DNA from: Brevundimonas vesicularis NBRC 12165
Lineage (GTDB): Bacteria; Pseudomonadota; Alphaproteobacteria; Caulobacterales; Caulobacteraceae
Direction: 5' to 3'
Assembly (NCBI RefSeq): GCF_001592205.1
Contig: NZ_BCWM01000023.1
Coordinates: 1 to 49,841, forward strand
DNA length: 49,841 nt
The notes beneath the pieces were generated by a model that saw only the letters and a list, made by a program, of their open reading frames with translations, was not told the DNA's origin and searched no databases. Each line of letters starts with the position of its first letter. Within the stretch, counting starts at the first letter, position 1. Of this stretch, positions 16,086-25,054 are shown piece after piece. A program made the translations under genes and the position numbers.

Positions 16086-17603
16086 TCAGAACTCTTCCCA
16101 GTCCGACTGAACGGTGGCCACAGCGGCCCGCCCGCCGCCGCCGGCCGCCATGCGGGCGCGCGCAGGGGCGGCGTGGGCGCGGGCGAAACTTTCGACCCGC
16201 GCTTTCATCTGCTGGATGGGAGCCTTGTGGATCGGCGACGGAGCCGCCGCGACCTGGCTGGTCTCGAAGCGGCCGACCAGTTCGGCCAGTTCGGCAGCCT
16301 CGCGGCTCAGGCACAGGCTCGCGGCGGTCGACTGCTCGACCATGGCCGCGTTCTGCTGGGTGACCTGATCCATCTGGTTCACGGCGGTGTTGACCTCGGC
16401 CAGACCCACCGCCTGCTCCTGGGTCTAGGCGCGGATCTCGCTCATCAGGGTCGTGATCTCTTCGATCCGCCCCGCAATGCCGGTCAGGGCCTCGCCCGAC
16501 TGACGCACCAGAACCACCCCGTCCTTGACTTGGCTGGAACTGGCCGAGATCAGCGTCTTGATCTCCTTGGCCGATTCCGCCGAACGCTGGGCCAGGGCCC
16601 GCACTTCGGACGCGACGACGGCGAAGCCACGACCGGCCTCGCCCGCACGGGCGGCCTCGACCCCGGCGTTCAGCGCCAGGAGATTGGTCTGGAAGGCGAT
16701 CTCGTCGATCACGCCGATGATCTGGCTAATCTGATCGGACGAGCGTTCGATCTCGCCCATGGCCGCGACAGCCTTCTGGACGACCACGCCGCCGCTTTCG
16801 GCCTGGCTCCGACCCTGAGTGACCACACCGTCCGCCGCCTGGGCGTTCTCGGCGGTTTTGCGCACCGTCGCGGTGATCTGATCCAGCGCGGCGGCGGTTT
16901 CCTCCAGGCTGGCGGCCTGTTGTTCGGTGCGACGCGACAGGTCTTCGGCGGCGCTGCTGATCTCATGCGCGCCCGACTGCATCGATCCGGCATTGACGCC
17001 GATCACGCCGACAGCCTCGTCCAGAGCGGCCATGGCCTGGTTGAAGTTCTCACGCAGGACGGCGTAGTCGCCGGGGAAGTCTTCCTCAATACGATAGGAC
17101 AGATCGCCCTCCGCCATGGCCGACAGGCCCTTGGCTGTGCCCGCAACGACGGCGGCCTGGACCTGGGCGGCCTCGCGCTCGATCTCAGCGCGCCGTTCGC
17201 GTTCTTCCTCGACCGCGGTGACGTCCATGGCGAACTTGACGACCTTGTAGGGGCGGCCTTCCTTATCAAGGATGGGATTGTAGCTCGCTTCAATCACGAC
17301 GCGCTTGCCGCCCTTGCCATAGCGGACGAACTTGTCGGCGACGAACTCGCCGGCGTTCAATCGACGCCAGAACTCGACATAGGCGGGCGTCTGCGCCTCC
17401 GCCGGATCGACGAACATCCGGTGATGGCGTCCGACGATCTCGCCGAGATCGTAACCGATGACCGAGAGGAAGTTTCGGTTGGCGTCCCGGACGGTTCCGT
17501 CGAGGTCGAACTGGATCACAGCTTGCGAGCGATCAACAGCCGCCAGCATGCTTTGCAACTCTACAAGCTTGCTGTCGTCCTGAGGTTTACCGAAAACGCG
17601 CAT
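16086..17603 (-). pseudogene. PAS-containing soluble methyl-accepting chemotaxis protein interrupted by TAG
   Basis: A cytoplasmic chemoreceptor with no membrane segment. An N-terminal PAS domain ([18 protein letters not shown] ... VVKFAMDVT) is followed by a HAMP-like stretch ([16 protein letters not shown]) and an MCP signalling domain with the conserved hairpin tip [20 protein letters not shown]. The frame is broken by TAG at 16427-16425, after LMSEIRA; downstream, in the same frame, the normal continuation TQEQAVGLAEVNTAVNQMDQ runs to a natural stop at 16086. One base change (TCG or CAG to TAG) would explain it. The break removes the last methylation helix. ATG 17603 (MRVFGK) is preferred; a GTG at 17645 is also in frame. 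Confidence 0.8.
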
Positions 17604-17673
17604 CTCTTTGGCTTCCCTATAGATTTCTGAAGCTTCATCCCACACAACCTCTTTAAGATGCTTGTCTCTCTGG

Positions 17674-17699
17674 TTAGCACGCTAATGCTCAACTTGAGC
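17674..17699. promoter_or_regulatory. Adjacent palindromes between the chemoreceptor and marR
   Basis: TTAGC-AC-GCTAA (17674-17685) is followed by GCTCAA-C-TTGAGC (17687-17699). They lie in the divergent region between the chemoreceptor and a MarR gene. TTAGC/GCTAA palindromes are typical MarR-family operator shapes, so autorepression of the marR gene is plausible. Confidence 0.45.
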
Positions 17700-17778
17700 G
17701 AGTATACAGCTCACGTCTTGCGTTCACATCTATTGAAATGAGTAAGATCGGAGCCGTCTTCGGCTCTACGAGGACGCC

Positions 17779-18267
17779 TTGCCAAACACCGGAATAGAGC
17801 CGCGCAGTCTTCAGCGCGAGAAGTTGCAGCTTAAGGTCGCCCTGCAGGTCATGGTGACCGCACGGCGATGGAAATTATGGATGGCCGAAATGTTCCGGGG
17901 CGTCGGGCATACAGGCGCGCCGATCGTCGTCCTGTATCATCTGGCCGACCAGCCCAAAGGCCTCACGCTTTCTGAATTGTCGATCAGAATGGAGCTCTCT
18001 GGCGCTTCCTTGACGCGATTGGTCCAGAGGCTCGAACGCGACGGCCTCGTCAGTCGCCATCGCTTGATCGGTGATGGGCGGTCATGGCTGATCGTCATGG
18101 AACCGGCGGGCCGCGCGGAGATGGAAACGTTCGAAGTCCATGCTGCGGCCATGCGTCAGGCCGTGTTCGAGGGCATTTCAGAAGATGACCTGGTGACAAC
18201 GCTCAGTGTGCTGCACGCGGTGGCGGCGAAACTGACGCATGGACAGGACGCGCCAAGCCGAGTTTAG
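17779..18267 (+). CDS. MarR-family transcriptional regulator
   Basis: A 162-residue winged-helix regulator. The recognition region is LTLSELSIRMELSGASLTRLVQRLERDGLVSRHRLIGDGRSWLIVM-like, with the DGRS wing, flanked by the long helices used for dimerisation. It begins at TTG (17779) with GAGG 6 nt upstream. GC content is a little lower than its neighbours. It is divergent from the broken chemoreceptor, with palindromes between them that could be its operator. Its stop overlaps that of nth on the other strand (TTAG). The ligand and regulon are unknown. Confidence 0.83.
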   Translation: MPNTGIEPRSLQREKLQLKVALQVMVTARRWKLWMAEMFRGVGHTGAPIVVLYHLADQPKGLTLSELSIRMELSGASLTRLVQRLERDGLVSRHRLIGDGRSWLIVMEPAGRAEMETFEVHAAAMRQAVFEGISEDDLVTTLSVLHAVAAKLTHGQDAPSRV

Positions 18268-19007
18268 CCCGTCTCGCCCAGCCCCATCAGGCCCGCCCGC
18301 GAGGGGCACAGGTCGGCGATGATGCAGGACGGGCATTTGGGCTTTCGCGCGGTGCAGGTGTAGCGGCCGTGCAGGATCAGCCAGTGGTGCGCCTTGGGCA
18401 GCCAGTCCTCCGGCACAACCTTGAACAGCTGGGCCTCGACCTTGTCCGGCGTCCCGGCATTGGCCAAGCCCAGCCGATGCGAGACGCGAAAGACGTGGGT
18501 GTCCACGGCGATGGCCGCCTCGATCCCAAGCTCGTTCAGGACCACCGAGGCCGTCTTGCGACCCACGCCGGTCAGGGCCTGAAGATCGGCGCGGTTCAGC
18601 GGGACCTCGCCGCCATGCTGCTCCAGCACGATGCGGCTCAGCGCGATGACGTTCCGCGCCTTGCCGCGATAAAGGCCGATGGAGGCGATGTAGGGGATCA
18701 GCCCCTCCTCGCCGAGGGCCAGCATCTTCTCCGGCGTGTCCGCGACCTTGAACAGCCGCTCGGTCGCCTTGTTGACCGAGACGTCCGTGGCCTGGGCCGA
18801 CAGGGCGACGGCGACGACGAGGGTGAAGGGATTGGAGAAATCCAGCTCGGTCTTGGGCTCCGGCATGACGCTGGACAGGCGTTCGAAGATCGCCTCGACA
18901 CGGTCCTCATTTGGCGGCCAGCGCAGCACGGGAATGGCCGCCCCGGTCATCACGGCCGGGCGTTTGACAGGCTTGGCGGCGGGCTTTTTGGCCTTGGCGG
19001 GCTTCAT
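18264..19007 (-). CDS. nth: Endonuclease III (DNA glycosylase/AP lyase)
   Basis: This 247-residue base-excision repair enzyme removes oxidised pyrimidines and cleaves AP sites. The helix-hairpin-helix is LTGVGRKTASVV with catalytic Lys151; the catalytic Asp is Asp169 (VDTHV). The [4Fe-4S] cluster ligands are Cys218, 225, 228 and 234 (C-x6-C-x2-C-x5-C). The N-terminus has a 20-residue Lys/Ala/Pro extension. The ATG overlaps the stop of the upstream amine oxidase gene by 4 nt, so they form an operon, although no functional link is evident. Confidence 0.96.
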   Translation of the reverse strand: MKPAKAKKPAAKPVKRPAVMTGAAIPVLRWPPNEDRVEAIFERLSSVMPEPKTELDFSNPFTLVVAVALSAQATDVSVNKATERLFKVADTPEKMLALGEEGLIPYIASIGLYRGKARNVIALSRIVLEQHGGEVPLNRADLQALTGVGRKTASVVLNELGIEAAIAVDTHVFRVSHRLGLANAGTPDKVEAQLFKVVPEDWLPKAHHWLILHGRYTCTARKPKCPSCIIADLCPSRAGLMGLGETG

Positions 19008-20335
19008 GCCTCGCTGTCGTCCTCGGGGCGACGCGGGTCAAGACCCAGGCCCTTGAGCGCTTGGGCCGTCAGGGCGGCGTCGGCGGCGCGCTCGCCCTCC
19101 AGCCAGGCGCCGTGGGCCGTGCCGTAATAGACCGGCGCCGTCGCCTCGCCGGCCAGGAAGATTCGGTCCTCGACCGACGTGCGCAGCTTGGACCGATCCG
19201 CTGCGTGGCCCGGCAGGGCATGGGAATAGGCGCCGCGCGACCAGGGATCGACGCCCCAGCCGCTGACCGAGACCGCCTCCAGCCGCCGACGCATGTCCGA
19301 CCCCAGGGCCGCGACCAGTTCGGACACGGCGAAGTCGAACAGGGCGGCCGGCCCCTGCGCCTCCAGCCCCCAAGCCAGGTCGGCCCCGAAATAGGCCTCG
19401 ATCATCGGCCGGCCGAACGGCCGCAGGTGATAGCCGCCGGTCTCGGCCGTATCGGTGCGGGTCCACAGCTGGGTGTCGGGCTGGAAATCGCCGGCGCCGC
19501 GCACCGTCATGTGCACCTTGGACGCCAGGCCCAGCGGCACGCCCGCCGTCGCCTCGAGCAGGGCCGGAACCGGCGGATCGATGCGGATCGTCTCGCTGGC
19601 GATCAGGCTGTTGGGCACGGTCAGGATGACGATCCGCGCGGTCAGCTCGCCGCGATTGGTCTCCAGCCGCAACACCGGTTCGGAACGGTCGATGCGGCTG
19701 ACGGCGCAGTCGGTGACCGTGATGGACGAAACAGCCTCGCCCAGCCGAGCGATCAGCCGACCATAGCCTTCCCGCACCCGCCAGTTCACGCCGGTGTCGC
19801 CATAGGCGTCGTAATCGAGGCTGGACACCTCGGCAAACCGCGCGCCGTTCAGGGCGCCGGAGATGGCGTCCATGCGCGGGTTCCAGCGACAGTCGGGATC
19901 GAAGAAGTCCGACGCCGGGCGATCCTCACCCACACCCGAGCGGACGAGGGCCGCCGCCTCGCTCACCCGCTGGTCGAAGGCGGCGAAGGCCTCGCCGAAC
20001 GCGGCCTGATCCGCGCGGGTCATCTCGTGATCGAAGGCCTGGGTGCGCCAGGGCGGCGGCGTCTGGTCCAGCGTCAGCCCCTCGGCCTCGACCCGTCCGG
20101 CCAGCACATTGTCGTCTGCCGAATGCAGCCAGCCGCAGCCCATGTCCAACCCTTCGCCCTCGGCCCGAACCGTCCAGGCGCGCCCACCGATCCGGTTGCG
20201 GGCCTCCAGCATCAGAACCGACAGGCCGGGCCGCATCAGCCGGCGAGCCGCGGCGATGCCGGCGGAGCCTGCGCCGATCACCACGACATCGACCTGGGAC
20301 GGCAGCGGCTGGGAGGCGGAGATGCGGGCGTTCAT
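19004..20335 (-). CDS. Flavin-containing amine oxidase family protein
   Basis: A 443-residue FAD enzyme of the monoamine/polyamine oxidase family. The dinucleotide-binding motif is VVIGAGSAGIAAARRL (residues about 15-30), followed by LEARNRIGGRAWT and DMGCGWLH, and near the C-terminus by the second FAD motif IFLAGEATAPVYYGTAHGAWLEGERAA. A putative flavin-contact segment SRGAYSHALPG precedes it. It oxidises a primary or secondary amine; polyamines made by the genes at 5.4-8.0 kb are a possible but unproved substrate. It shares an operon with nth. Confidence 0.87.
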   Translation of the reverse strand: MNARISASQPLPSQVDVVVIGAGSAGIAAARRLMRPGLSVLMLEARNRIGGRAWTVRAEGEGLDMGCGWLHSADDNVLAGRVEAEGLTLDQTPPPWRTQAFDHEMTRADQAAFGEAFAAFDQRVSEAAALVRSGVGEDRPASDFFDPDCRWNPRMDAISGALNGARFAEVSSLDYDAYGDTGVNWRVREGYGRLIARLGEAVSSITVTDCAVSRIDRSEPVLRLETNRGELTARIVILTVPNSLIASETIRIDPPVPALLEATAGVPLGLASKVHMTVRGAGDFQPDTQLWTRTDTAETGGYHLRPFGRPMIEAYFGADLAWGLEAQGPAALFDFAVSELVAALGSDMRRRLEAVSVSGWGVDPWSRGAYSHALPGHAADRSKLRTSVEDRIFLAGEATAPVYYGTAHGAWLEGERAADAALTAQALKGLGLDPRRPEDDSEA

Positions 20336-20456
20336 GGCGTCAGGACATACACGAAAACCGGTCGTGATCGGCGCCGTCCCGATCGCCTATTGATTTTTGG
20401 ACAGCGGGGTCCATTTTAGCGCCGCTTCAAAACGCCGCACCTCCCCCGGATTTTCC

Positions 20457-21542
20457 ATGTCGCCTGAACTTAAGAAACGCCTGCCGCTGTTCGCGGCCGC
20501 CCTCGTCGGCCTGGCCCTGATCGTGGGCGGCATCGTCTGGTGGGTGAACGGCCAGCGTTGGGAAAGCACCGACAACGCCTTCGTCCAGGCCGACACCACT
20601 TTGGTTAGCCCGCAACTGTCCGGCCGGGTCACCGAGGTTTTGGTGGGCGACAACCAGCGGGTCGCGGCGGGCCAGATCCTGGTCAAGCTGGACGACTCCG
20701 ACCAGAAGGCTCAGCTCGCTCAGGCCGAGGCCAATCTGGCCGCCGCCATCGCTGCCGTCGGCCATGTCGACGCCCAGGCCGAGCAGGAACAGGCCACCAT
20801 CGCCGCCCGCGCCGCCTCCGTCGCCCAGGCCAACGCCCAGGCCGGCCTGGCCCGCGCCGAGGTCGATCGTTACGGCAAGCTGGCCGAACAGGGCTGGGTC
20901 TCGCAACAGCGCATCCAGACCGAGCGCGCCTCGGCCGCCACCGCCGCCGCCAGCGTCCAGCAGGCCCAGGCCGCCCTGGTCGCCGAACAACGCACCGCCG
21001 GGGTTCTGGGCTCGACCCGCCAGCAGAGCGTCGCCGCTGTCGAACAGGCCCGCGCCGTCGTCGATCAGGCTCGCATCGCGCTGGAGCGCACCGTCATCCG
21101 CGCTCCGGTCGCCGGCGTCGTCGGCGCCCGCAGCGTGCGGCCGGGCCAGTATGTCAACGCCGGCACGCAACTGCTGTCGGTCGTGCCCCTGACAAACACC
21201 TACATCGTCGCCAACTTCAAGGAGACGCAGCTGGACAAGGTGCGCCTGGGTCAGAGCGTCGAGATTTCCGCCGATGCCTTCCCCGGCCGCAAGATCGAGG
21301 GCCGCGTGGACAGCTTCGCCCCCGCCACCGGGTCTGAGTTCGCCCTGATCCCGGTCGAGAACGCCACCGGCAACTTCACCAAGATCACCCAGCGCGTGCC
21401 GGTCCGCATTGTCGTCAGCGGCGCAGACCGCAGCCTGGCCCTGCGTCCGGGCCTGTCGGTGGACGTCAAGATCGACCTGAAGAGCCAGGGCGGCCAGAGC
21501 TTCGCCGAAGCCGCCACGACGACCGGAGCCGCAGGCCAGTGA
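20457..21542 (+). CDS. emrA: EmrA/HlyD-family membrane fusion protein
   Basis: A 361-residue periplasmic adaptor of a tripartite drug exporter. One N-terminal membrane helix (LPLFAAALVGLALIVGGIVWWV) is followed by the split lipoyl domain (DNAFVQADTTLVSPQLSGRV ... IRAPVAGVVGARSVRPGQYV), a long Ala/Gln-rich coiled coil between them, and a beta-barrel (VVANFKETQLDKVRLGQ-like). The ATG at 20457 is where family homology begins. Its stop overlaps the emrB-like start by 4 nt (GTGA). An outer-membrane TolC partner is not in the window. Confidence 0.9.
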   Translation: MSPELKKRLPLFAAALVGLALIVGGIVWWVNGQRWESTDNAFVQADTTLVSPQLSGRVTEVLVGDNQRVAAGQILVKLDDSDQKAQLAQAEANLAAAIAAVGHVDAQAEQEQATIAARAASVAQANAQAGLARAEVDRYGKLAEQGWVSQQRIQTERASAATAAASVQQAQAALVAEQRTAGVLGSTRQQSVAAVEQARAVVDQARIALERTVIRAPVAGVVGARSVRPGQYVNAGTQLLSVVPLTNTYIVANFKETQLDKVRLGQSVEISADAFPGRKIEGRVDSFAPATGSEFALIPVENATGNFTKITQRVPVRIVVSGADRSLALRPGLSVDVKIDLKSQGGQSFAEAATTTGAAGQ

Positions 21543-23149
21543 CCGCCGCCAACCCCGCCGCAAAGGGCGGGGCCCCCGTCGCGCAAAGGGGTCCCGTCGC
21601 CGGCCATCCCGAAATCAACTGGACCATGCTGTTGCTGGGCTTCGCTGGCATGGTGGTGGGCCAGTTCATGGCCATTCTGGACATCCAGATCGTCGCGGCG
21701 TCCCTGCCCCAGATTCAGGCGGGGGTCGGCGCCTCGGCTGACGAGATCAGCTGGATCCAGACCGCCTATCTGATCCCCGAGGTGGTGATGATCCCTCTGT
21801 CGGGCTTCCTGTCGCGGCTGTGGGGGACGCAGCGGCTGTTTCTGGTCTCCTGCGCCGGTTTCGTGCTGATGAGCATCGCCACAGGTCTGTCGTCGTCGAT
21901 CGACATGATGATCCTGTTCCGGGCCATCCAAGGCTTTGTGGGCGGGGCCATGATCCCGACCGTCTTCGCCGTCGCCTTCACCGCCTTTCCGCCTGACAAG
22001 CGCGTCACCGCCAGCGTCGTCATGGGGCTGATCGTCACCTTGGCGCCGACCGTCGGGCCCACGCTGGGCGGGCACCTGACGGAGTGGCTGAGCTGGCGCT
22101 GGCTGTTCTTCATCAACGTGGGGCCGGGCCTGCTGGTGCTGTTCCTGGTCGGGCGCTACGGCAACTTCGACAAGGGCGACCCGTCGCTGGCCAAGGGCTT
22201 CGACTGGTGGGGCCTGGGCCTGATGGCCGCCTTTCTGATGTCGATGCAGTTCGTGCTGGAAGAGGGCGCCAAGAACGACTGGTTCGACGACACCCACATC
22301 CTGTTGCTGACCGTCGTGGCGGCAGTCGCCGGTCCGATCTTCATCTGGCGGTCCCTGACCTATCGCCAGCCGATCGTGGAGCTGCGCGCCTTTGGCAATC
22401 GCAACTTCCTGGTCGGGTTCATCATGACCTTCATCGTCGGTTTCGCCCTGTTCGGCGGCACCTTCCTTCTGCCGCTCTTCCTGGGCCGCGTGCTCGGCTA
22501 TTCGTCGTCAGAGGTCGGCACCACCATGGTCGTGTCGGGCCTAGCCATGTTCGCCACCGGCCCCTTTGCTGGACGACTGGTGCGCAAGCTGGATGCGCGG
22601 GTGCTGATGTTCGGCGGCTTCATGCTGTGCGCCTGGGGCATGTGGGAGGCGCGCGTCGTCACCGATGACTGGGGCTTCTGGAACTTCGCCTCGGTCCAGG
22701 CTTTCCGCGGCGTCGGCGTTATGCTGGCCATGATCGCGTCCCAGCAGGTGACGATGGCGACCCTGCCGCCGCACATGGTCAAGAACGCCTCGGGGCTGGT
22801 CAACCTGTCGCGCAACGTCGGGGGCGCATTCGGCCTGGCGATCCTGAACACCAGCCTGACGTCCAACACCGCCCTGCACATGAGCGAACTGACCAGCGCC
22901 ATCGGTCAGGGCGACCAGGCGATGCGCAACATGATGGCCGGCATGGCGTATCGGTTCGCCGGCTCCATCGATCCGGCCGCCTCGGCGATGAAGGCCATCT
23001 ATGGGATGTTGCAGAAACAGGCGACGACGATGGCGTTCGGCGACGCCTTCGCCCTGCTGGCCATCCTGTGCGCGGGCGCGGCCTTCGTCACCCTGGCCGC
23101 CCAGCCGGTGAAGGCCCAGGCTGGCGCGCCGCCCTCGGACGTCCACTGA
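21539..23149 (+). CDS. emrB: EmrB/DHA2-family MFS multidrug exporter
   Basis: A 536-residue major facilitator with about 14 hydrophobic segments, the DHA2 (14-helix) type. It has the family motif in WIQTAYLIPEVVMIPLSGFLSRLWGTQ and the motif C-like GLIVTLAPTVGPTLGG in helix 5. The start is GTG overlapping the emrA stop. Together they form a proton-driven exporter of hydrophobic compounds across both membranes. The last base of its stop codon is the first base of the following TetR gene (TGATG). Confidence 0.93.
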   Translation: MTAANPAAKGGAPVAQRGPVAGHPEINWTMLLLGFAGMVVGQFMAILDIQIVAASLPQIQAGVGASADEISWIQTAYLIPEVVMIPLSGFLSRLWGTQRLFLVSCAGFVLMSIATGLSSSIDMMILFRAIQGFVGGAMIPTVFAVAFTAFPPDKRVTASVVMGLIVTLAPTVGPTLGGHLTEWLSWRWLFFINVGPGLLVLFLVGRYGNFDKGDPSLAKGFDWWGLGLMAAFLMSMQFVLEEGAKNDWFDDTHILLLTVVAAVAGPIFIWRSLTYRQPIVELRAFGNRNFLVGFIMTFIVGFALFGGTFLLPLFLGRVLGYSSSEVGTTMVVSGLAMFATGPFAGRLVRKLDARVLMFGGFMLCAWGMWEARVVTDDWGFWNFASVQAFRGVGVMLAMIASQQVTMATLPPHMVKNASGLVNLSRNVGGAFGLAILNTSLTSNTALHMSELTSAIGQGDQAMRNMMAGMAYRFAGSIDPAASAMKAIYGMLQKQATTMAFGDAFALLAILCAGAAFVTLAAQPVKAQAGAPPSDVH

Positions 23150-23766
23150 TGGCGCGCCGTCGCGGACAGGTCGATGAACGAAAGAGCGAGGCGATCCTGG
23201 ACGCCGCCGCGACCCTGTTCGCCGACAAGGGGCTGCAGGCCAAGATGGACGAGATCGCCAAACTGGCCGGCGTCTCCAAACAGACGGTCTATAACCGCTT
23301 CGCCTCCAAGCTGGAGATCGCCCAGGCCCTGGCGTCAAAGCGGGTCGAGGACATCGTTGCCCCCCTGCGCGGCGCCGGCGATCCGCAGACGGTGCTGGAG
23401 ACCCTGGCCCTGACGCTGCTGAACCGGGTGTGCAGTGGCGACAAGGTCGGCTCGATGCGCGGTGTCGCCCTGGTCTCGGTCGAGGCGCCTGATATCGCCC
23501 ACGCCATCTATGAGGCCGGGCCGCGTCGCAGCCTGCGCGAACTGGGCGCCTGGCTGGCGGAACAGACGCGGCTGGGCCGGATGAGCGTCGCCGATCCGGA
23601 AGAGGCGGCCGAGATGTTTGCCGGCCTTGTGCTGGGCCACGGCCATCTGCGCGCCATGCTGGACGTGCCGCAGCTGGAGGCCGACAAACGCGCAGGCCGC
23701 GCCAGAGAGGCCGCGCGCATCTTCATGGCCGCCCATCCGCCCGCCACGGCCGCCAAGACTTCCTGA
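23149..23766 (+). CDS. TetR-family regulator of the efflux operon
   Basis: A 205-residue TetR protein. The DNA-binding domain is at residues about 8-55: AILDAAATLFADKGLQAKMDEIAKLAGVSKQTVYNRFASK, a textbook TetR helix-turn-helix. The ligand domain is of the AefR-like type (C-terminal region). ATG 23149 overlaps the emrB stop by one base, making it the third gene of the operon, so it probably represses emrA-emrB and itself in response to an exporter substrate. Confidence 0.9.
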   Translation: MARRRGQVDERKSEAILDAAATLFADKGLQAKMDEIAKLAGVSKQTVYNRFASKLEIAQALASKRVEDIVAPLRGAGDPQTVLETLALTLLNRVCSGDKVGSMRGVALVSVEAPDIAHAIYEAGPRRSLRELGAWLAEQTRLGRMSVADPEEAAEMFAGLVLGHGHLRAMLDVPQLEADKRAGRAREAARIFMAAHPPATAAKTS

Positions 23767-23813
23767 GCCCGGCGCGCTACAGTCGTTCCACCCTGTCGCT
23801 TGAGACCGCCTTC

Positions 23814-24587
23814 ATGCTGATCCACCTGTCATCCTGGCCCGAAATCGATGCGCGACTGAACGACGGCGGTCCGCTGTCCAGAACGGTGATCGTGCCCATC
23901 GGCTCCAACGAGCAGCACGGACCGACGGGGCTTCTGGGCACCGACTGGCTGTGCCCGGAGATCATCGCCCATGCGGCCGAAAAGACCGACGCCAACCTGA
24001 TCGTGGCCCCGACCTTCAACATCGGCATGGCCCAGCATCACCTGGCTTTCGCCGGCACCATCAGCCTGCGCCCCTCGACCTTCATGGCCGCGATCACGGA
24101 CTGGGTGTCGTCCTTGAGCCGTCACGGATTCGAGCGGATTTACTTCCTGAACGGCCACGGCGGCAACGTCGCCACCATCGAGGCGACGATCTCGGAGATC
24201 TACGCCGAGTGGAGCTTCGTCGAGGACAGCCCGCCCTTCATCCTGAAGCTGAAGAACTGGTGGGACCTGCCCGGCGTCCATGGCCTGTGCAACCGCCTGT
24301 TTCCGACCGGCCATGGCATGCATGCCACCCCGTCCGAGATCGCGGTGACGCAGGCCGCCTATCCCGAGCGGATCAAGACCGCCGACTACAGCCCGCAGAT
24401 CGCGCCGAACGGGCCGATCCGCGACGCCCTGGACTATCGCGCCCGCTTCCCCGACGGCCGGATCGGCTCGGACCCGGCCCAGGCCAGCCCCGAGAAGGGC
24501 CAACAGATCATCGACGCGGCGGTCCCCGCCCTGTTGAGCGACATCGCGGCGTTCGCCGCAGAGACCCAGCCGGGAGCGTCGCTCTGA
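23814..24587 (+). CDS. Creatininase-family amidohydrolase
   Basis: A 257-residue member of the creatininase family of metal-dependent cyclic-amide hydrolases. Metal-site segments are visible: IGSNEQHGPTG with Glu and His near residue 27, LLGTDW with Asp, and FLNGHGGN plus GHGMHATPSEIA with the downstream Glu. The family includes creatininase, formamide hydrolases in flavin and mycofactocin pathways and many unassigned members. No such pathway genes are near; it is followed by a phasin gene with a 4-nt overlap. Substrate unknown. Confidence 0.87.
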   Translation: MLIHLSSWPEIDARLNDGGPLSRTVIVPIGSNEQHGPTGLLGTDWLCPEIIAHAAEKTDANLIVAPTFNIGMAQHHLAFAGTISLRPSTFMAAITDWVSSLSRHGFERIYFLNGHGGNVATIEATISEIYAEWSFVEDSPPFILKLKNWWDLPGVHGLCNRLFPTGHGMHATPSEIAVTQAAYPERIKTADYSPQIAPNGPIRDALDYRARFPDGRIGSDPAQASPEKGQQIIDAAVPALLSDIAAFAAETQPGASL

Positions 24588-25054
24588 CCCGCAAAACCCC
24601 CACAGCCGCCAGCGCAGCCGTCGTCGGCGCCGAGATTCTGGCCGCGTCGGCCGAGGTGATCGCGGCCCGCACCGGGCTGATGGCGCAGGGCCTGACCAGC
24701 GCCAAGGGGCAGGACTTAAAGGAGCTGTCGCTGATGAGCTCCGAGAAAACCGAGGCGATGTCCGCCTCCGCCGACGCCATGGCCGCCAGCGCCGGGGCCA
24801 TCGGTCAGCGGCTGGGGCGTGTGGCGATGGACGAAAGCGCCCATGCGCTGCGGGCGGCGGCGGCTGTGACCCAGGCCCGCACCCCGGCCCAGGCGGCCGA
24901 GGCCCAGTTCAGCTATGCCATGGGCTGGTGGAGTCGGGCGGCGGCCCAGGCCATCACCCTGAACGGCGAACTGCTGAAGGCCCAGGCCGAGGCGCTGGCG
25001 CCGATTCACAAGACGGCGACCGCCAACGCCAAACGGCTGCGCAAGACGCGCTAG
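24584..25054 (+). CDS. Phasin-family protein, probable CTG start
   Basis: A 156-residue Ala-rich helical protein of the phasin family, which coats polyhydroxyalkanoate granules. It has long amphipathic stretches (SAEVIAARTGLMAQGLTSA, QFSYAMGWWSRAAAQAITLNGELLKAQAEALAPI) and a basic tail. No ATG, GTG or TTG lies near the start of the coding pattern. CTG at 24584 has GGGAG 7 nt upstream and overlaps the creatininase stop as CTGA, the same geometry as the ATGA/GTGA/TTGA overlaps elsewhere in this window. A later GTG at 24656 would lose 24 residues. PhaZ lies 7 kb away. Its stop shares CTAG with the convergent MarR gene. Confidence 0.72.
   Translation: MTRKTPTAASAAVVGAEILAASAEVIAARTGLMAQGLTSAKGQDLKELSLMSSEKTEAMSASADAMAASAGAIGQRLGRVAMDESAHALRAAAAVTQARTPAQAAEAQFSYAMGWWSRAAAQAITLNGELLKAQAEALAPIHKTATANAKRLRKTR

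Noticed and set aside
17603..17645. GTG at 17645 as chemoreceptor start
   Set aside because: It is in frame but its GAGG is only 2-3 nt away; ATG 17603 (MRVFGK) fits better. Not excluded.
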